Part shown: positions 1 to 9,160 of the stretch, one piece after another | Position numbering within the stretch: the first letter of the stretch is position 1 | Layout of the letters: every line of letters starts with the position of its first letter | Assembly: GCA_934254585.1 (NCBI GenBank) | Contig: CAKQLF010000004.1 | Coordinates: 70,017-134,016, forward strand | Direction: 5' to 3' | Source of the DNA: an uncultured Alphaproteobacteria bacterium | GTDB taxonomy: Bacteria > Pseudomonadota > Alphaproteobacteria > RF32 > CAG-239 | DNA length: 64,000 nucleotides | The notes under the pieces: model-generated | Databases searched by the model: none | Told to the model about the DNA's origin: nothing | What the model saw: the letters and a program-made list of their open reading frames with translations, nothing else | Translations under genes and position numbers: made by a program

Positions 1-1
1 T

Positions 2-1378
2 AAATTAAAAAACATTACTTTTGATGATTTGTTGGCCGACAACGAACTTGCCGGACAGTTGAAGAAAATCCCGATGGCAAAAGAACTTTTCGCCCAGATT
101 TCCGATGTCTTTGTTTCTGTTCTAGATGGAAAAGATGTGCCGGATACCGACTATTTTGTGGGTTTGGTTGCCAAAGAGCGTGACTTAACCACACCAAAGG
201 CTCCGGTTACGTTCAGCTCCGCCCCGTTGCGCGAAGTTTTTCACTTTGACCTCGAAGATTATGACGCTGTACTTAAATATTATAAGAATGGAGTTAACAG
301 TTTTCCGAAAAATAACAAGGAAGTGACGCTTATTGGCAACAGTTTGTTAGACAGTGGTTTAGATTTACCGGAGATTTGGCGGATTGTATTGAAATATCGG
401 CCGTTTGTGGAGCAAAATATTGATTTTGACAAGTTTTTCCACAGTCACGGCAATCCGCAGGCTGTGTTCCGCGCGTCAGGAATTTATCCGTGCAAACTCT
501 CGGGAGGAGATTATGTTACTGCGGCTCAAATCGGATATCGTAAAGCGAAAGCCTTACCAGATAGCAAAAATTGTGTGACTCTGGCGAAAAACGGAAAATA
601 TATTATAGATGATGAAGCCAATGTCGGTTTTCGCTCATATATTGACAATGACGTTGAAGACACCTCTACTTGGGCAGAAAGCAGTGAATTGGGACAAATT
701 ATGGATTATATGGAAGAAGTCAAAGTTATTTCTTCACGTCCGGTAATGTTGACCCAAAAAATAGGACGATTGACTTTTACTCCGGCAATGCAGAACGCCG
801 CGTACAATATCAATAACAGCAATATAGGCGAAGATGGAAAGTCAAACGATGTCTATTATCACGATTTCCGTTTTATGTTTGATAAAAACCAATTTGGCAA
901 CTATCTTGATAATGTTGATGTTGAAAGAGCTGCGGCCGAAACTCTGGCAGAACAAAAAATTCAAATAGAGGATTTGCGTGAGAGCCTTAAAAATATGTTT
1001 GAACAGGTAGGCTATACTTTAAGCGATGATTTTGACCTGACAAACAGCGGAGATTATAAGCTGGCCGAAGAAGTGCTTAAAAAGCATAAGACGGCCAATT
1101 TACGCAGAGCCAAAGATTTGGTGGCATCAATTAAAGGTTCGGCGGAAATTGTTGAAACAAATAAGAAGTCACTTCTGCACAGTATAGCGATTTTGGAAAA
1201 AGATAATAAAGAAATAGCTCAAGTTTCGCCGGATGACGATTTGGACGCTCTTTCCGAAAAAATTAAGAACGCGGCCGCAAATCAAGAGGTTTCAGACACT
1301 TATGAAAATGAAGGCAGCAAATCGATGAATAATAACACAAAACGGTTGCAAAAACCTTATTGTGCTGTTTATCCTTAA
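2..1378 (+). CDS. Unknown protein of the T4SS operon, 5'-truncated by window edge
   Basis: The frame is open from base 2, so the true start lies left of the window; an internal TTG at 29 is a poor candidate. At least 458 residues are visible. I do not recognise the family. The visible part has no membrane segment. The middle third is mixed alpha/beta with two cysteines (PCKL, NCVT), and the last 150 residues look helical and charged, probably coiled coil (LAEQKIQIEDLRESLKNM). It ends 18 bases before a VirB8-like gene and reads in the same direction, so it probably belongs to the secretion operon as a lineage-specific component or substrate. Gene status is likely; function is unknown. Confidence 0.75.
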   Translation, partial: KLKNITFDDLLADNELAGQLKKIPMAKELFAQISDVFVSVLDGKDVPDTDYFVGLVAKERDLTTPKAPVTFSSAPLREVFHFDLEDYDAVLKYYKNGVNSFPKNNKEVTLIGNSLLDSGLDLPEIWRIVLKYRPFVEQNIDFDKFFHSHGNPQAVFRASGIYPCKLSGGDYVTAAQIGYRKAKALPDSKNCVTLAKNGKYIIDDEANVGFRSYIDNDVEDTSTWAESSELGQIMDYMEEVKVISSRPVMLTQKIGRLTFTPAMQNAAYNINNSNIGEDGKSNDVYYHDFRFMFDKNQFGNYLDNVDVERAAAETLAEQKIQIEDLRESLKNMFEQVGYTLSDDFDLTNSGDYKLAEEVLKKHKTANLRRAKDLVASIKGSAEIVETNKKSLLHSIAILEKDNKEIAQVSPDDDLDALSEKIKNAAANQEVSDTYENEGSKSMNNNTKRLQKPYCAVYP

Positions 1379-1396
1379 AAGAAGAGAAAGTATGCG

Positions 1397-2161
1397 ATGG
1401 TTGAATTAAATAAAAACGGCACAGTCAGAAAGCTTATAGCGAATCAAAATTCCCAAACAGATAAAAATTTGGGGTTTGGCGGGCAATATGTCACCGATGA
1501 TGCAATTAATGATTATTCGGCGAAAGAGATTTATTTTCGTTGGTTGTCCCGATTGGTAATGTTATGCGCCGTTCTTTCTTTGGGTATTTTTTTGAGTGCC
1601 TCATTGGTTATTTTCAGATTGGCTCCTGAAATTGTTGTTGAGCCTTTGCTGATTATTAGTCAAAGTGATTCGGAACATATGGTGCGTTATGAACCGATAA
1701 CCAATAAAATGCCTTCCTTGAAACAAATGACAGAATTGTTTATTAAACAGTATGTTATTTTGCGCAACACCGTGATTAACGATCAACAGGAGATGAGAAC
1801 TCGTTGGGGGCCGGGGGGAATTGTTGCATATTTATCTGTGCCGCAGGTATACAGAGAGTTTGTCGGCCAAAACGCAGCTTCGGTGCAAAATATGTTTGAC
1901 AATGACTATTCCAGCGAAGTTCGAATAGATAGTTTGGGCAAGATAAGCGAGAGCAGTCCGGCGTGGATAGTTAATTTTACTATTTATAATTTGTCAAAAT
2001 CTCGAAATGGTAAAGACGGAGCATTGGCTCTTAAAAAAACGAAAATGCGAGCTTCTATTACCCCGAAGTTTATTCCGGAACGAAGATCAGTTTTTGCTCG
2101 TTTGATAAATCCGCTAGGATTTACGGTTATGAAATATAATCAGGACGAAATAAGAGAATAA
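1397..2161 (+). CDS. virB8: VirB8-like T4SS inner-membrane protein (copy 1)
   Basis: 254 residues with a cytoplasmic N-terminus of about 50, one membrane helix at about 52-74, and a periplasmic domain of about 180 residues. This is the architecture of the VirB8/TraE/DotI superfamily, the NTF2-like bitopic protein that nucleates the inner-membrane part of type IV secretion systems. The C-terminal signature RLINPLGFTVMKYNQDE matches the NP-x-GF-x-V-x-x-Y motif of VirB8 and recurs in the paralogues at 2514 and 42202. It lies in the operon before VirB9-, VirB10- and VirB11-like genes. DotI/IcmL is an alternative name, but the neighbours look like the VirB (type A) set. The Shine-Dalgarno sequence is weak; ATG 1397 is the first in-frame start. 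Confidence 0.85.
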   Translation: MVELNKNGTVRKLIANQNSQTDKNLGFGGQYVTDDAINDYSAKEIYFRWLSRLVMLCAVLSLGIFLSASLVIFRLAPEIVVEPLLIISQSDSEHMVRYEPITNKMPSLKQMTELFIKQYVILRNTVINDQQEMRTRWGPGGIVAYLSVPQVYREFVGQNAASVQNMFDNDYSSEVRIDSLGKISESSPAWIVNFTIYNLSKSRNGKDGALALKKTKMRASITPKFIPERRSVFARLINPLGFTVMKYNQDEIRE

Positions 2162-2308
2162 TTTGTTTAAGTAATTTTAATCTTTTTATTTTAGTATAAT
2201 AGTCAAAGGAGTATCCGTAATCTGGGGCTAATGCGCCCAAATTGTGGAAATCCCTTAGGTATAGTCGATTCTATGCCGATTGTTTGAACAAGATAGAAAG
2301 ATATAAAA
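2161..2308 (+). promoter_or_regulatory. Operon-internal leader before the small lipoprotein gene
   Basis: This is the only sizeable gap inside the secretion operon. A good -10 hexamer TATAAT lies at 2195-2200, but 17 bases upstream there is only a poor -35 (TAATTT). The roughly 100-base stretch after it has several short complementary segments (for example around 2255-2285) and could be a structured 5' leader. It may supply an internal promoter for the genes from 2309 onward. Weak evidence. Confidence 0.3.
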
Positions 2309-2500
2309 ATGTCTAAAAAAGTTTTGTTAATATTGGGTTTTTTGTTGGTTTTGTCGGCTTGTAGTCTGTTTGGGTCATATTATGAACCGGAAGCGGTCGG
2401 CCCTGGTAAAGATGTAAACGAGCTGAAACTTTCACCTTGCGCTTGTATGCAAATTGAAAATATTAAAAATGTGCCGAGTTGGTTTTGGGAAACAATTTAG
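2309..2500 (+). CDS. Small lipoprotein, VirB7-like by size and position
   Basis: 63 residues. A lipoprotein signal is clear: positive N-terminus (MSKK), hydrophobic core, and lipobox LSAC with the acceptor Cys at about 18. The mature part is only about 45 residues, with two more cysteines (PCAC) and an aromatic tail (PSWFWETI). VirB7 proteins are short outer-membrane lipoproteins that bind VirB9, often through a disulphide, and stabilise the core complex. Size, lipobox, extra cysteines and position two genes before the VirB9-like gene fit that role. VirB7 is too short and variable to assign by sequence, so the function is inferred. Confidence 0.7.
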   Translation: MSKKVLLILGFLLVLSACSLFGSYYEPEAVGPGKDVNELKLSPCACMQIENIKNVPSWFWETI

Positions 2501-2513
2501 CTAGGAAACAAAA

Positions 2514-3260
2514 ATGGCAGATCAGTTAGGTGTAAACGGAACACAGCAAAAACTATTAAATTCAGGCTCGCAGGTCAGAACCGGCGTCCGTCCGGGGGCG
2601 CGCCGTATAAACCGCAATGAAGATAGTTTGGTTGTGAACGCCAGTGAAAAAAGATATCTATGGACCGCACGCGCGTTTGCCGTTGTTACGGCTATTAGTA
2701 TTTGCTGCAATTTAATTTTATTAATGACCATATCTAATATTCTGCCTTTATATCGAGTGGAGCCGTATTTATTGACTTTGAGCAGTAAAGAAAATCAGGT
2801 TTACCGCATTGTGCCATATTCTCGGAATATGGATTCGCAAAAGTCAATTACCGAAACATTTGTTAGAGAATATATTTTGCTGCGAACCACATTATTGGCT
2901 GATGTCGAAGAAATGGAGTCCAGATGGCAAAATGGCGGTGATTTGCAAGAGATGTCTTCTTCTATAGTATATCAAGACTTTTTGAAGAACACCGGTCGCA
3001 AATTGATGCAAAGAATGAAACAGGACGGCTTAACCAGTAATGTTAAAATTTTGACGGTTAATGAAATTGAAGAAGGAACGTGGCAGGTGGAATATAGTGT
3101 GGATTACTATTTGCCGTCCAGCTACAAGCCTCGAACAATTCGCTATCGGGCAAGCTTAAAAGTTCAATATCAGCCGCGGCGCGTGCAATATAAAGAACGC
3201 TTAAAAAATCCGGTAGGATTTAAAGTAATATCTTATGGAACCAAACAGTTAAAAGACTAA
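2514..3260 (+). CDS. virB8: VirB8-like T4SS inner-membrane protein (copy 2)
   Basis: 248 residues with a basic cytoplasmic N-terminus (residues 1-50, including VRTGVRPGARRINR), a membrane helix at about 53-77, and a periplasmic NTF2-like domain ending in RLKNPVGFKVISYGTKQ. The SEKRYLWTAR segment before the helix is matched by PERRYLWTSR in the third copy at 42202, so these two are closer to each other than to copy 1. It has an AGGA Shine-Dalgarno sequence 8 bases before ATG 2514 and follows the lipoprotein gene by 13 bases. Two VirB8 homologues in one operon may form a hetero-oligomer or serve different stages of assembly (inference). Confidence 0.87.
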   Translation: MADQLGVNGTQQKLLNSGSQVRTGVRPGARRINRNEDSLVVNASEKRYLWTARAFAVVTAISICCNLILLMTISNILPLYRVEPYLLTLSSKENQVYRIVPYSRNMDSQKSITETFVREYILLRTTLLADVEEMESRWQNGGDLQEMSSSIVYQDFLKNTGRKLMQRMKQDGLTSNVKILTVNEIEEGTWQVEYSVDYYLPSSYKPRTIRYRASLKVQYQPRRVQYKERLKNPVGFKVISYGTKQLKD

Positions 3261-3279
3261 AACCTTAAAGGATAAAAAA

Positions 3280-5025
3280 ATGAAGATATGTTTAGGGAAA
3301 TTGATAATATTGATGATGAGTTTGGCAATTTTGCCGAGCGGAAAGGCCGGTGCCGGACAGTTATTGGAAGACACGTCAAGTCTTGATCAATATGACGACC
3401 AATCACGCGGCAACTATCAGCCGATGAATCTTAATTATGCCGGTTTCAACTCCATTGGTATGATACAAAGTGCTTGGCAAGACCCTTTGCAAAATTTGGG
3501 AGAAGGACAGACTAAGCCTGCATATTCCAAATATTATTGGTCACCTGATTTGGTGTTGCCGATTCGTTTGCGTGAAGGAATGATAACTTTGGTTAATTTT
3601 CCGGAGTGGGAATTAATTGAAAACGTGTCTTTTGGTGACAATAGTTCTTTCACCGGTGAAATTTCCGGTCCTAATTCGGTGATGCTTTATCCTGTAGGCG
3701 GCAGTCAGGTAGGTGTTGACAGCAATATCATAATGTTTGGCCGTTCAGGTAATAAATATGTGTTTTATGTTAAGAGCGAGGGTGTCAATACCGAGCGTTT
3801 AACCAACTCTATAATTGACATTGATGTTGTCGGCGGAAACGGCACATCAGGAGGCAGTCCCAGTAGTCGGTCGGGTTTATTAGGCAGTGGTAGCTCCGGT
3901 CACGTCAATGCTTCGGCTTTTCGGGGAAACGGGAGTAAAACGGCGGATTCTACCTTTACCAGACGTTTTCAAAAGGAAGATTGGCTGAAAAATTTACCGG
4001 TAGATCCGGAAAAATTCAGATTTGACATTGAAATATATGTGCCAAATCCGGATGATGTGGTTATAGCTCCGGAAAGAGTTTGGCGTGACGACATTTTTAC
4101 CTATATTGATTTAGGTGAAAAAGCATTGAATATGACACAGCGTCCGATTGTTACATTGATTGTGGAACGTGTAGAAACGCCGGTCGGTTTCAGAACTAAA
4201 GGTCCGAATAATCGTTTGATTATCGTTGAGGGTATTGGCGATATGGTTATGAGAAGCGGAAAACGTATGGTTTGCCTAAAGCTTCGTCGTTCTGATGAAG
4301 AAGGTTTGCAATATGTCAGCTATGCTCAAGATGATAATGCTTGGGATGTGGCTCCGGCAATTCCGGGCGGAAATAATGCTTCCGGCGGAAACGGACAATA
4401 TCCGGCAGGTGTTAGCGGTGGAAATTCTTCCGGTGGCGGCGTTGGCGAAAGCAATGTTTCCGGTGCGGCGATTTCCGGCGGCTCGGGAGCTTTATCGAAC
4501 AGCGAAAATGGCAGTTCCGGTTTTGGGGGAACGTCTTCTTCCGGCGCGGCGGGGACAAATTCCGGCGGTGGCTTGTCTGGAATGATTAAATTGCCGAATT
4601 TTGGTGAAAACGGCTCGGCCGCAAACAATTCGTTCGCATCTGCCGAAAACGGTTTGGCCAGTGGAACGATAATAAGTTATGACTGTAATGGTAAAAATCC
4701 GGCCACAGGAGTTAAAAACCCATATCCGAAATATAAATACGGTAGTGCGTTCAGCGGCCAAAATGGTGAAAATCTATCAATTGAATTGGGAACAGATTCC
4801 AATGTCAATAATTTGGAAAATCTATGGAAAGATTTGTCGGGAAGATATTCGTCGCTTTTAGGCGGGTATGAACCTTTTTATTCGGTTGATACTCCTGCCG
4901 ACGGACAGGGCAAGGAACTTTTCCATTTAAGGGTTGGTCCGGTTAAAAGTTTGGAAAGCGGTGATTCTGTTTGCAGTCAGTTAGGCCGAAGCGGAATTTT
5001 TTGCAGTGTTGTAAGGGTTCAATAA
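3280..5025 (+). CDS. virB9: VirB9-like T4SS core protein with C-terminal SPOR domain
   Basis: 581 residues. A signal peptide (1-25, ending AGA) is followed by a VirB9/CagX-type N-domain at about 70-190 (LVLPIRLREGMITLVNFP, then LYPVGG, NIIMFGRSGNKYVFYV). A C-domain lies at about 245-345 (RVWRDDIFTYIDLG, then LIIVEGIGDMVMRSGKRMVCLKLRR), the region that builds the outer-membrane ring with VirB7 and VirB10. Residues 355-455 are a Gly/Ser/Asn-rich linker with many SGG and GNG steps. The last 95 residues look like a SPOR domain: an LSIELG start, helix ENLWKDLSGRYSSLL, then FHLRVGPVKS, CSQL and CSVVRV. SPOR domains bind denuded septal peptidoglycan. VirB9 family proteins are usually about 270-300 residues, so the doubled length comes from linker plus SPOR. 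Confidence 0.83.
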   Translation: MKICLGKLIILMMSLAILPSGKAGAGQLLEDTSSLDQYDDQSRGNYQPMNLNYAGFNSIGMIQSAWQDPLQNLGEGQTKPAYSKYYWSPDLVLPIRLREGMITLVNFPEWELIENVSFGDNSSFTGEISGPNSVMLYPVGGSQVGVDSNIIMFGRSGNKYVFYVKSEGVNTERLTNSIIDIDVVGGNGTSGGSPSSRSGLLGSGSSGHVNASAFRGNGSKTADSTFTRRFQKEDWLKNLPVDPEKFRFDIEIYVPNPDDVVIAPERVWRDDIFTYIDLGEKALNMTQRPIVTLIVERVETPVGFRTKGPNNRLIIVEGIGDMVMRSGKRMVCLKLRRSDEEGLQYVSYAQDDNAWDVAPAIPGGNNASGGNGQYPAGVSGGNSSGGGVGESNVSGAAISGGSGALSNSENGSSGFGGTSSSGAAGTNSGGGLSGMIKLPNFGENGSAANNSFASAENGLASGTIISYDCNGKNPATGVKNPYPKYKYGSAFSGQNGENLSIELGTDSNVNNLENLWKDLSGRYSSLLGGYEPFYSVDTPADGQGKELFHLRVGPVKSLESGDSVCSQLGRSGIFCSVVRVQ

Positions 5026-5032
5026 TAAAACT

Positions 5033-8000
5033 ATGAGTAAAGAAGTATTAACACATTCTGACAGGTATGTCCGTAAAACAAACCGCATAATATTGATTGT
5101 CGGTATCATAACTTTGTTGGTGTTTTTATTCGGTTTAATGCTGTTGACAACGGAAACTCCGGAAGAAGAACAGCATTATGAGGTTGAAGACACTATTGAT
5201 GCCGAGTCTGATTTGGGAATGAACAATAATACTACGAATAATGAATCGGAAATAGAATTTGATGACGCCGAAGAAGTGGAACGCCCGATAACTTTGACCC
5301 CAAATCCGATTAATATGGGACAAGTGGTTTTGGGCAACGATGCTTCTAACGTTTTAACTATTGGCACCAATGGCAAGGGAGCCATAAAGATTTTAACTGT
5401 GGAATTGGAAGATGCCGCGTTTGAGGGATTCAGTTATGAAACAAATTGTAACGGAATAGAACTGAGAGGCAAAATAACTTGTACGGTTACGATGAAATGG
5501 TTGCCGACGGTTGCGGCCAATGTTCAGAATAATTTTAAAATAACTTGGCACGAAACCAATGTTTCGGCTAAAAACGCCAAACACGACGAAGTTCCGGTTT
5601 ATGGAAATTCAATCCGTAAAGAAGATTGCAATGTGTGCGACAGCGGCGTTGGCGGCAGCGGTGGCGATGTTTCCGGCAGTCAGACTGATTTGCAAACATC
5701 GGGACGCGTTCGTTATGCGGTTGGTCCGGACGGAAAGGTAATTGGCGTTGTTGGTGAAGACGGAATCGTGCGAGATTCTAAAGGAATGGAAATCGGTCGT
5801 GTGAATGCCGATGGAATGATTGTTGACCGCGAAGGAAATATTATCGGTGTTTCGTCTGCCGGAAAACTGATTATGGACAGCAACGGTTCGGTTGTAGGTT
5901 ATGTCGATGCCGCCGGTGTGGCTCATAATATGGACGGCCGGAGCATAGGCTCTATGCTTTCTGATGGAACAGTGGTAGATGAAGATGGCAAAGTGTTTGG
6001 AAAGACTGTCGACAGCGGTTATGTTTATGATAATGCCGGCAATATAATCGGTCGCGTATTGGAAGACGGTTCTGTGGTCGATTTAGATGGCAATGTTATC
6101 GGGAAAGTCAGCGACAAAGGAGAAGTTACGGATTTAAACGGCAATATAATCGGCAGGGTTGCCCAATCCGGCGAAGTGGCTTTAGATGAAAATGGCAATC
6201 GTATTGGTATTGTAATGCCAAATGGTAAGATTTTTAATGAAAACGGTGATGAAGTTGGTTACGTTGATGAAAATGGCCAAGTTTTTCAAAAACAAAAAGT
6301 TGGTAAGCGCGGTTCAACCACTCAATTGGCTTATGACAGCAATGGTAATGTTCTCGGCTATATAAAAGATGATGGAACAGTTGTCGACTTTAACGGCAAT
6401 GTCGTCGGTCGCGTCAACAAAGATGGTAATATAGTTGACAGTGATGGGCAAATTATAGGCAAAGCCGGAGACAAATGGCAAGATTTGGCTCTAGATGAAA
6501 ATGGTAAAATTATAGGTTATATTGATGATGACGGCTTAGTTCACGGGGCTGAAGATGATGTTGTGGGTTATATTGATGAAGGTGGCAATGTTATCGGAGA
6601 TGTAAAAATTACCGAAACAATAGGTAAGAGCGGTGCCGAAAAAAAATTGGCGTATGACAGCAACGGCAATGTTATCGGCTACATAGAAGACGATGGAACT
6701 GTGGTTGACTTCAATGGCGAAGTTATCGGCAGTGTTGATGAAAACGGCAATATTGTCGACAGTGAAAATAAAATAATCGGTAAAGCCGGTGCCGAAAGAA
6801 AATTGGCTTATGACGGCAATGGCAATGTTATCGGCTATGTTGATGAAAACGGAACTGTGCACAACAATGAAGGAAAAGTTATCGGCCGTGTTGATGAAAA
6901 AGGCAATATTATTCAAGAAATAAGCAATGCGGCAGAGCATCCTTCTATCGGTAAAAAAGGTATGGCGTCTAAGTTAGCTGAAGACGCGTCCGGAAACGCT
7001 ATTGGTTACATTGATGAAAACGGACAGGTAAAAGACTTTAATGGTTCGGTAATCGGCAGTGTTGATGAAGATGGTAATATCGTAGATTTTCAAGGTGAAA
7101 CTATCGGCTCGTCGGGAGAAGATATAAATCTGGCTTTGGACAACAACAATAATGTGATTGGTTATGTTAACCAAAAAAATGTGGTTTATGATAAAAACGG
7201 CAAAATTTTGGGAATTGTGGACAGAGATAACAATATTCGCGTTTTCGGGGTTAAAAAAATTGGAGCTCTTTTGAACAAAAATTTGCTGCCGATAGCTCCG
7301 GACGGCAAGATTTTAGGCGAAATTAACAATCGTGGCGAAGTTATCAACCAAAACAAAGTCGTGGGCAGAATGAAACCTAACGGTTTGGTTACGGATAAGA
7401 GCGGAGCCAAGATTTTAGCTCAAGGCGTCAGTGCCGGTTATATTGTTAACTGGGGATGCGATTATGAGAGCAAACTCGATAAAGACGGAATAGTGCGGCG
7501 CGGCGGCGTTGAAACTGATTATCGGGTTTATGCCGATGGCACTGTTTGGACACCCGAAGGCAATTTTGCCGGAAAAATTATCAAAACCGGCAGTGTTTAT
7601 GATAATAAATGTAATTATATCGGCGAGGCTAATGCCGATGGTTATGTGCGCGATAGTTACAACAAAGAAGTTGGTTGTTTAAATCCTGATGGAACAGTTT
7701 TGGATTTGGAAAAGCCGCAAATAAAAGGGCATTTAGTTGAGCAAAAATTAGTAATGTCACTTGATTGGAAACCTTTGGGAGTTTTGGAAAAGAACGGAAC
7801 CTTAAAAGATGCAAACAACAGCGTGATTGGCTGCGTGAATAATAATGGCGAGGTCTTTGACCGGAATATGGGATATTTGGGACAAACGGTAAAAGCTCGT
7901 TACGCCTATGATTTCTCGGGAAAAATGTTGGGAATGTTTGATGAAAATGGCAAAATTTCTTTACCAAACCAAAGTGAAACCAGATTGTTCTTACACAATC

Positions 8001-9160
8001 TCATAGTAAACCGCAATAACCAGATAATCGGGTTTGCCGCACCTGAAGTCAATATTTTGATTGATGCCAATGGTGATATATTGGGACACCTGTTCCCTGA
8101 TGGAAATGTCTATGACAAAGATGGTGGAGTGATTGACAGAATCAGTGGCAACGGCACGGGTTTATATGGCGGTGTTCCGGCCAAGTTTTTAGAAGCCGGA
8201 ACTGTTGTGGATATGGATGGTCAAATTTTGGGATATATCAATTATGATATGAACATTGTGGATATTAAAGGTTCGGTTATCGGCCGTGTTGACTCTAAGG
8301 GTCGCTTGTTTGATGAAAATGGTCGTCAGCTTGGCGGTGTGGTTAAACAAGGCAGTGTTCGAGGATATAACGGAGTATATTTAGGTTATGTTGTTTCCTC
8401 CGGAGAAGTTGTTGAACTTGACGACAAAGTAGAAGATGCCGAAGGTAATAAATATCGTCGTGGAGATATCACCGGACGTGTTGTTCCCGATGGACATATT
8501 GTGCGTGAAGAACATATTATCGGAGAAACTCTTCCGGAATCCGTAATGGTGGATATTTTTGGTAATTATGTCGGATATTCAAATGCCTATGGTTTAGTTA
8601 AAGGTGCCGATAACAGCACTTTGTCGGTATTGCTTCCGGGAGGTGTAACCAGTAATAATATATCGGCTTTGCCAAGTGGTCTGGTTATTAACTTTGGCGG
8701 AAATATTATAGGTGTGGTTTTGCCTGATGGACGTTTTCTTAACTCCAAACGCTCCTTGAGCGGAAACGTATTGGCCGACGGTAAAGTTATAAGTTATGAC
8801 GGTAAAATTCTAGGCGAAGTGGTTAATGGTGATATAGTTATCGGCAATGATGATAAAGTGAAAGGTTTTGTCGGTTTTGACGGCAAAATATATCACAACG
8901 GCAGTGTTATCGGTCGTCTTTTAACCGATGGTCTGGCTGTTGACAATCAAAATAATATTTTAGGACACGTTTATAATATTGGTAACACGGTACTGTCAAA
9001 CAATGGTGATTATATCGGGCGTTTGGCGGCAAATGGCAAGGTTATTGAAGATAAAAACAAAGAAATAGGCTATATGAAGAGCAACGGCTCGTTTATTGAT
9101 GCAGATAAAAATGTTTCGGGCTATTTGTTGCCTGAAGTAGCTAAGAATCGGAGGAACTAA
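5033..9160 (+). CDS. Giant membrane-anchored repeat protein of the T4SS operon
   Basis: 1375 residues. A cytoplasmic stub and membrane helix (18-40) are followed by an acidic linker (41-83). An Ig-like domain lies at about 84-190, opening with ITLTPNPINMGQVVLG, in the style of ASH/Hydin domains. After a Gly/Ser hinge containing CNVC, about 1150 residues (224-1370) consist of degenerate units of about 17 residues. The consensus is roughly GxVxxDGxVVDxxGNxI, for example IGRVNADGMIVDREGNI; about 65 units fit by length. There is no VirB10 core. The repeat resembles the DUF3659-type repeats of some fungal LEA-like proteins (from memory). The stop overlaps the next start (TAATG), so translation is coupled to the VirB10-like gene, which carries the same repeat. 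Role: probably a periplasm-spanning scaffold of the secretion machine (inference). Confidence 0.85.
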   Translation: MSKEVLTHSDRYVRKTNRIILIVGIITLLVFLFGLMLLTTETPEEEQHYEVEDTIDAESDLGMNNNTTNNESEIEFDDAEEVERPITLTPNPINMGQVVLGNDASNVLTIGTNGKGAIKILTVELEDAAFEGFSYETNCNGIELRGKITCTVTMKWLPTVAANVQNNFKITWHETNVSAKNAKHDEVPVYGNSIRKEDCNVCDSGVGGSGGDVSGSQTDLQTSGRVRYAVGPDGKVIGVVGEDGIVRDSKGMEIGRVNADGMIVDREGNIIGVSSAGKLIMDSNGSVVGYVDAAGVAHNMDGRSIGSMLSDGTVVDEDGKVFGKTVDSGYVYDNAGNIIGRVLEDGSVVDLDGNVIGKVSDKGEVTDLNGNIIGRVAQSGEVALDENGNRIGIVMPNGKIFNENGDEVGYVDENGQVFQKQKVGKRGSTTQLAYDSNGNVLGYIKDDGTVVDFNGNVVGRVNKDGNIVDSDGQIIGKAGDKWQDLALDENGKIIGYIDDDGLVHGAEDDVVGYIDEGGNVIGDVKITETIGKSGAEKKLAYDSNGNVIGYIEDDGTVVDFNGEVIGSVDENGNIVDSENKIIGKAGAERKLAYDGNGNVIGYVDENGTVHNNEGKVIGRVDEKGNIIQEISNAAEHPSIGKKGMASKLAEDASGNAIGYIDENGQVKDFNGSVIGSVDEDGNIVDFQGETIGSSGEDINLALDNNNNVIGYVNQKNVVYDKNGKILGIVDRDNNIRVFGVKKIGALLNKNLLPIAPDGKILGEINNRGEVINQNKVVGRMKPNGLVTDKSGAKILAQGVSAGYIVNWGCDYESKLDKDGIVRRGGVETDYRVYADGTVWTPEGNFAGKIIKTGSVYDNKCNYIGEANADGYVRDSYNKEVGCLNPDGTVLDLEKPQIKGHLVEQKLVMSLDWKPLGVLEKNGTLKDANNSVIGCVNNNGEVFDRNMGYLGQTVKARYAYDFSGKMLGMFDENGKISLPNQSETRLFLHNLIVNRNNQIIGFAAPEVNILIDANGDILGHLFPDGNVYDKDGGVIDRISGNGTGLYGGVPAKFLEAGTVVDMDGQILGYINYDMNIVDIKGSVIGRVDSKGRLFDENGRQLGGVVKQGSVRGYNGVYLGYVVSSGEVVELDDKVEDAEGNKYRRGDITGRVVPDGHIVREEHIIGETLPESVMVDIFGNYVGYSNAYGLVKGADNSTLSVLLPGGVTSNNISALPSGLVINFGGNIIGVVLPDGRFLNSKRSLSGNVLADGKVISYDGKILGEVVNGDIVIGNDDKVKGFVGFDGKIYHNGSVIGRLLTDGLAVDNQNNILGHVYNIGNTVLSNNGDYIGRLAANGKVIEDKNKEIGYMKSNGSFIDADKNVSGYLLPEVAKNRRN
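6298..7130 (+). repeat. Higher-order tandem repeat (about 160 bp) inside the giant repeat gene
   Basis: The 17-residue units are organised here into 4-5 larger copies of about 50-55 residues. Each opens with a GK-x-G-x-x-x-KLA-like segment and continues YDSNGNVIGYI, DDGTVVDFNG, VIGSVDENGNIVDS, IIGKAG. Copies begin near 6301, 6466 (diverged), 6622, 6781 and 6946. Copies are close at the DNA level: the TATGACAGCAA-GGCAATGTT segments at 6338 and 6652 nearly match. Recent duplication is likely, and the copy number could change by recombination without breaking the frame. Confidence 0.75.
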
